The notes beneath the pieces were generated by a model, which saw nothing but the letters and a program-made list of their open reading frames with translations, ran no database searches and was not told the origin of the DNA. From positions 1 through 8,828 of the forward strand of contig CAUJFT010000221.1 in the NCBI GenBank assembly GCA_963169475.1: a DNA stretch of 8,828 bases. The letters are read 5' to 3'. Below, piece after piece: positions 6,962 through 8,828 of the stretch; position 1 is the first letter of the stretch, and every line of letters starts with the position of its first letter. This DNA comes from Bacteroidota bacterium. Lineage in GTDB: Bacteria; Bacteroidota; Bacteroidia; J057. The position numbers were made by a program, and so were the translations under genes.

Positions 6962-7660
6962 ATGAAAAATATACCTACAAGACTGATTGTAACAAGCGTA
7001 GCCGTTCTTCTTTTGATGGGGCTTGTGCTTTCCGCTTATGTCGGACCCAAGCTAATATCAGGGGTTGTCGTAGGGTATGGTGGGGAAGGTGCTAACCGTT
7101 ATTCAACGGATGGCTTTAATACCGGACTCGAATACGCTCCCAATATGTTTCACCCTGAATCTTATGAGGCATATACACAATGGAAACCGGCAACTCCTTT
7201 CAGAGATGGTAAAAATATGCAAGCTCCTCCCGCCGGTACCGTGCCAAGGGATAATGGGTATATACATGAAGATTTTCAACCCTATCATTACCCTAATACA
7301 CAAGAGGCTTATGACCTTGCTACCGAAAATCTAAAAAGCCCCGTAGTAGAAGCTCTCGCAGCAATAGATTCTCTCAAAAGAAAGGACGCCGCTAAGGGTA
7401 TTTTGGCTAAAGGAAAGAAGGTTTACACCATTCACTGTCAGATTTGCCATGGGGAGCAAGGCGATGGACAAGGAACGATTGTGAAGAATAATGTATATCC
7501 TACCCCCGGTGATTACAAAACTAAGGAAAATCTTACCGACGGTAAAATGTTTCATAGTATTACTTATGGCAGAAACCTAATGGGGTCTCATGCTTCTCAA
7601 GTAACCCCAGAGGAAAGATGGGCGGTGATTTATTATATCCGCAATTCATTTTTAAAATAA
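6962..7660 (+). CDS. actE: ACIII monoheme cytochrome c subunit ActE, membrane-anchored form
   Basis: Periplasmic monoheme cytochrome c of ACIII, 232 residues. A hydrophobic N-terminal segment (about 8-26) follows MKNIPTR and has no lipobox cysteine and no clear signal-peptidase site, so it probably remains as a membrane anchor. The middle carries the ActE-type region YAPNMFHPESYEAY (58-71) and PFRDGKNMQAPPAGTVPRD (79-97). The class-I cytochrome c domain (about 145-232) has heme motif CQICH (159-163) followed by GEQGDGQGT, and M207 in GRNLMGSH is the likely sixth ligand; the domain ends with the usual YIRNSF helix (225-230). In several relatives ActE is lipid-anchored, so the lack of a cysteine is a difference. 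It starts 51 bp after actD and ends 44 bp before actF. It probably exchanges electrons with ActA or the oxidase; the exact route is not visible here. Confidence 0.93.
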   Translation: MKNIPTRLIVTSVAVLLLMGLVLSAYVGPKLISGVVVGYGGEGANRYSTDGFNTGLEYAPNMFHPESYEAYTQWKPATPFRDGKNMQAPPAGTVPRDNGYIHEDFQPYHYPNTQEAYDLATENLKSPVVEALAAIDSLKRKDAAKGILAKGKKVYTIHCQICHGEQGDGQGTIVKNNVYPTPGDYKTKENLTDGKMFHSITYGRNLMGSHASQVTPEERWAVIYYIRNSFLK

Positions 7661-7695
7661 TGCTTTATTAATCCGTTTAATTATTTAAATTAATA

Positions 7696-7707
7696 TAAAA
7701 AATTTTG
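7696..7707 (+). promoter_or_regulatory. Translation start region of actF with TTG initiation codon
   Basis: The actF frame has a TAA stop at 7696-7698, then AAA, ATT and TTG at 7705-7707. The first ATG in frame is at 7780, inside the segment FAFSGKFQRLAMTLLGVG, where the conserved N-terminal part of ActF and the entry to its first helix would be lost. TTG 7705 is the only standard start between the stop and that ATG. ATT at 7702 is a remoter alternative. The context is A/T-rich with no Shine-Dalgarno, as for the other genes here. Confidence 0.65.
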
Positions 7708-8828
7708 GAAACAGTACACTATACCCCCGAACAACTCAATGAACGATTCGCGTTTAGTGGCAAATTTCAACGCCTTGCGATGACCCTACTAGGGGTTGGG
7801 GCGGTTTGCCTGATTATCGGGCTTGTCTTGTCCATGACTGGAGGCGACCCTGCCCATGGACATGGAGCCGCTGGAGATGCCCATGCGGGTGCTCACGGTG
7901 CGCATCAAGCTACTTGGTTTTCGCGTTTGATTGCAGATATTCTGCTGGCAAATATGTTTTATTTTCGTATTGCCCTTGGTGCTTTCGTAGCTTTGATGTT
8001 TACATGGTTAGGTGGTGGCGGATGGAATACTGTAATCAAGAGGATTTCTGAAGCAATGTCGCAATATGTATATGTAGCTTTTGCCATTTTTATAGTTTTA
8101 TTTTTCTTTATGGGAGAAATTTATGAATGGCTAAAACCCGAAGCTGCTACTGATAAACTGATACAGACTAAATCGGCTTACCTTAATCATACCGGATTTA
8201 TCATTCGTAATCTATTCTTCTTCGCTTTATGGGGAGGAATTATTTATATTGTTCGTAAAAATTCGCTCAAAGAAGATATTGAAGGGGGTCTAAATAGTTT
8301 TTACAATAAGGCTACCGGAATTGCAGCATTTTTTATGGTTACCTTTGCGCTTGCTTATACCTTTTTCTCTATTGATTGGTTGAAGTCCCTTGAGCCTCAT
8401 TGGTTTAGCACTATTTACGGGGTCTATAACTTTGCCGGTACAATGGTTACAAGTTTTACGATTATATACTTCCTTATAATCCTTTTGAAGAGAAACGGCT
8501 ATCTTAGCTACGTGAATGACTCCCATTTACATGACGTAGGTAAATATATATTTGGTTTCAGTGTATTTTGGGCGTATATTTGGGTTTCCCAATTCCTTCT
8601 AATCTGGTATTCAAATATTCCGGAAGAGTCTATTTACTATATTAAAAGAATGGGAGGAAATGATATTACGCTTGGAGGCAAGGAATGGTATGAAACTTAT
8701 TCTGCTTCTACTCATTATTTAGGCTACAAGTTCTTTTTCTTCTTCAATATCGTAGTAAACTTTGTCGTACCATTTTTGGTACTCATGACAAGGAATGCAA
8801 AAAGAACTCCTGTAGTTATGTATCCTTT
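7705..8828 (+). CDS. actF: ACIII membrane subunit ActF (NrfD/PsrC family), 3' end outside window
   Basis: Second NrfD-like membrane subunit of ACIII, paralogous to ActC. The frame is open from TTG 7705 to the window edge, giving 374 residues, so it is cut by the edge and not broken. About eight helices are visible, near 23-43, 79-102, 119-138, 163-183, 203-222, 239-260, 279-302 and 339-362. Loops after even-numbered helices are basic, which places the N-terminus in the cytoplasm. Family signatures are DWLKSLEPHWFSTIYGVY (224-241) and SQFLLIWYSNIPEE (295-308). The first periplasmic loop (44-68) is His-rich, with H51, H53, H60, H64 and H67. In the family this subunit is thought to form a second proton pathway and it lacks a redox cofactor. 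The residues still missing should include at least one or two helices, as relatives are somewhat longer. A start at ATG 7780 would remove the conserved FSGK segment, so I prefer TTG. Confidence 0.93.
   Translation, partial: METVHYTPEQLNERFAFSGKFQRLAMTLLGVGAVCLIIGLVLSMTGGDPAHGHGAAGDAHAGAHGAHQATWFSRLIADILLANMFYFRIALGAFVALMFTWLGGGGWNTVIKRISEAMSQYVYVAFAIFIVLFFFMGEIYEWLKPEAATDKLIQTKSAYLNHTGFIIRNLFFFALWGGIIYIVRKNSLKEDIEGGLNSFYNKATGIAAFFMVTFALAYTFFSIDWLKSLEPHWFSTIYGVYNFAGTMVTSFTIIYFLIILLKRNGYLSYVNDSHLHDVGKYIFGFSVFWAYIWVSQFLLIWYSNIPEESIYYIKRMGGNDITLGGKEWYETYSASTHYLGYKFFFFFNIVVNFVVPFLVLMTRNAKRTPVVMYP

Noticed and set aside
7806..8051. Plus-strand open frame of 81 codons within actF
   Set aside because: It is in a different frame from the one that gives an uninterrupted NrfD-like protein from 7705 to the window end, and its Cys/Arg/Trp-rich translation is the usual look of an out-of-frame read.
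1..8828. CRISPR arrays, insertion sequences, tRNA or rRNA genes, attachment sites
   Set aside because: No direct-repeat array, transposase, terminal inverted repeats, or RNA-gene-like segments are visible; nearly all sequence after 316 is explained by the six act genes.

Overview
The window carries the 5' part of a respiratory operon that encodes Alternative Complex III (ACIII), the quinol:electron-acceptor oxidoreductase that replaces the cytochrome bc1 complex in many bacteria. The gene order is actA-actB-actC-actD-actE-actF, all on the + strand. The first five genes are complete and actF runs off the right edge. The organism is most likely a member of the Bacteroidota. The reasons are the ACIII gene order and protein architectures, the very AT-rich spacers, the absence of Shine-Dalgarno sequences before any gene, and a promoter candidate that resembles the Bacteroidota TTTG / TAnnTTTG type. 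I cannot place it to genus.

Layout: bases 1-315 are a non-coding, AT-rich leader with a perfect 19-bp palindrome (154-172) of Fur-family operator type and a promoter candidate (206-236). Next come actA (316-1674, multiheme cytochrome c), actB (1717-4854, fused molybdopterin-oxidoreductase-like and four-cluster Fe-S protein), actC (4920-6329, NrfD/PsrC-like quinol-side membrane protein), actD (6356-6910, DUF3341 membrane protein), actE (6962-7660, monoheme cytochrome c) and actF (7705 to the window end, second NrfD-like membrane protein, apparently starting at TTG). Spacers between the genes are 26-65 bp with no visible terminator, so one transcript is likely. No gene is supported on the minus strand.

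How the parts work together (known for the family, not shown by this sequence): ActC, with ActF as its paralogue, forms the membrane core. Quinol is oxidised near the ActC/ActB interface. Electrons pass through the Fe-S clusters of the ActB C-terminal domain to the hemes of ActA and ActE, and then to a cytochrome c oxidase or soluble carrier. In related Bacteroidota, oxidase genes often follow actF, but that region lies outside this window.

This is a recognisable system and not an undescribed one. The points that merit a second look are: the class-I cytochrome c domain fused to the N-terminus of ActA (six CxxCH motifs in one protein, seven in the operon); a twin-arginine leader ending in a lipobox on ActB; a complete N-terminal Fe-S cysteine quartet in the ActB molybdopterin-like domain; an ActE with a membrane anchor instead of a lipobox; the TTG start and periplasmic His-rich loop of ActF; and the upstream palindrome.
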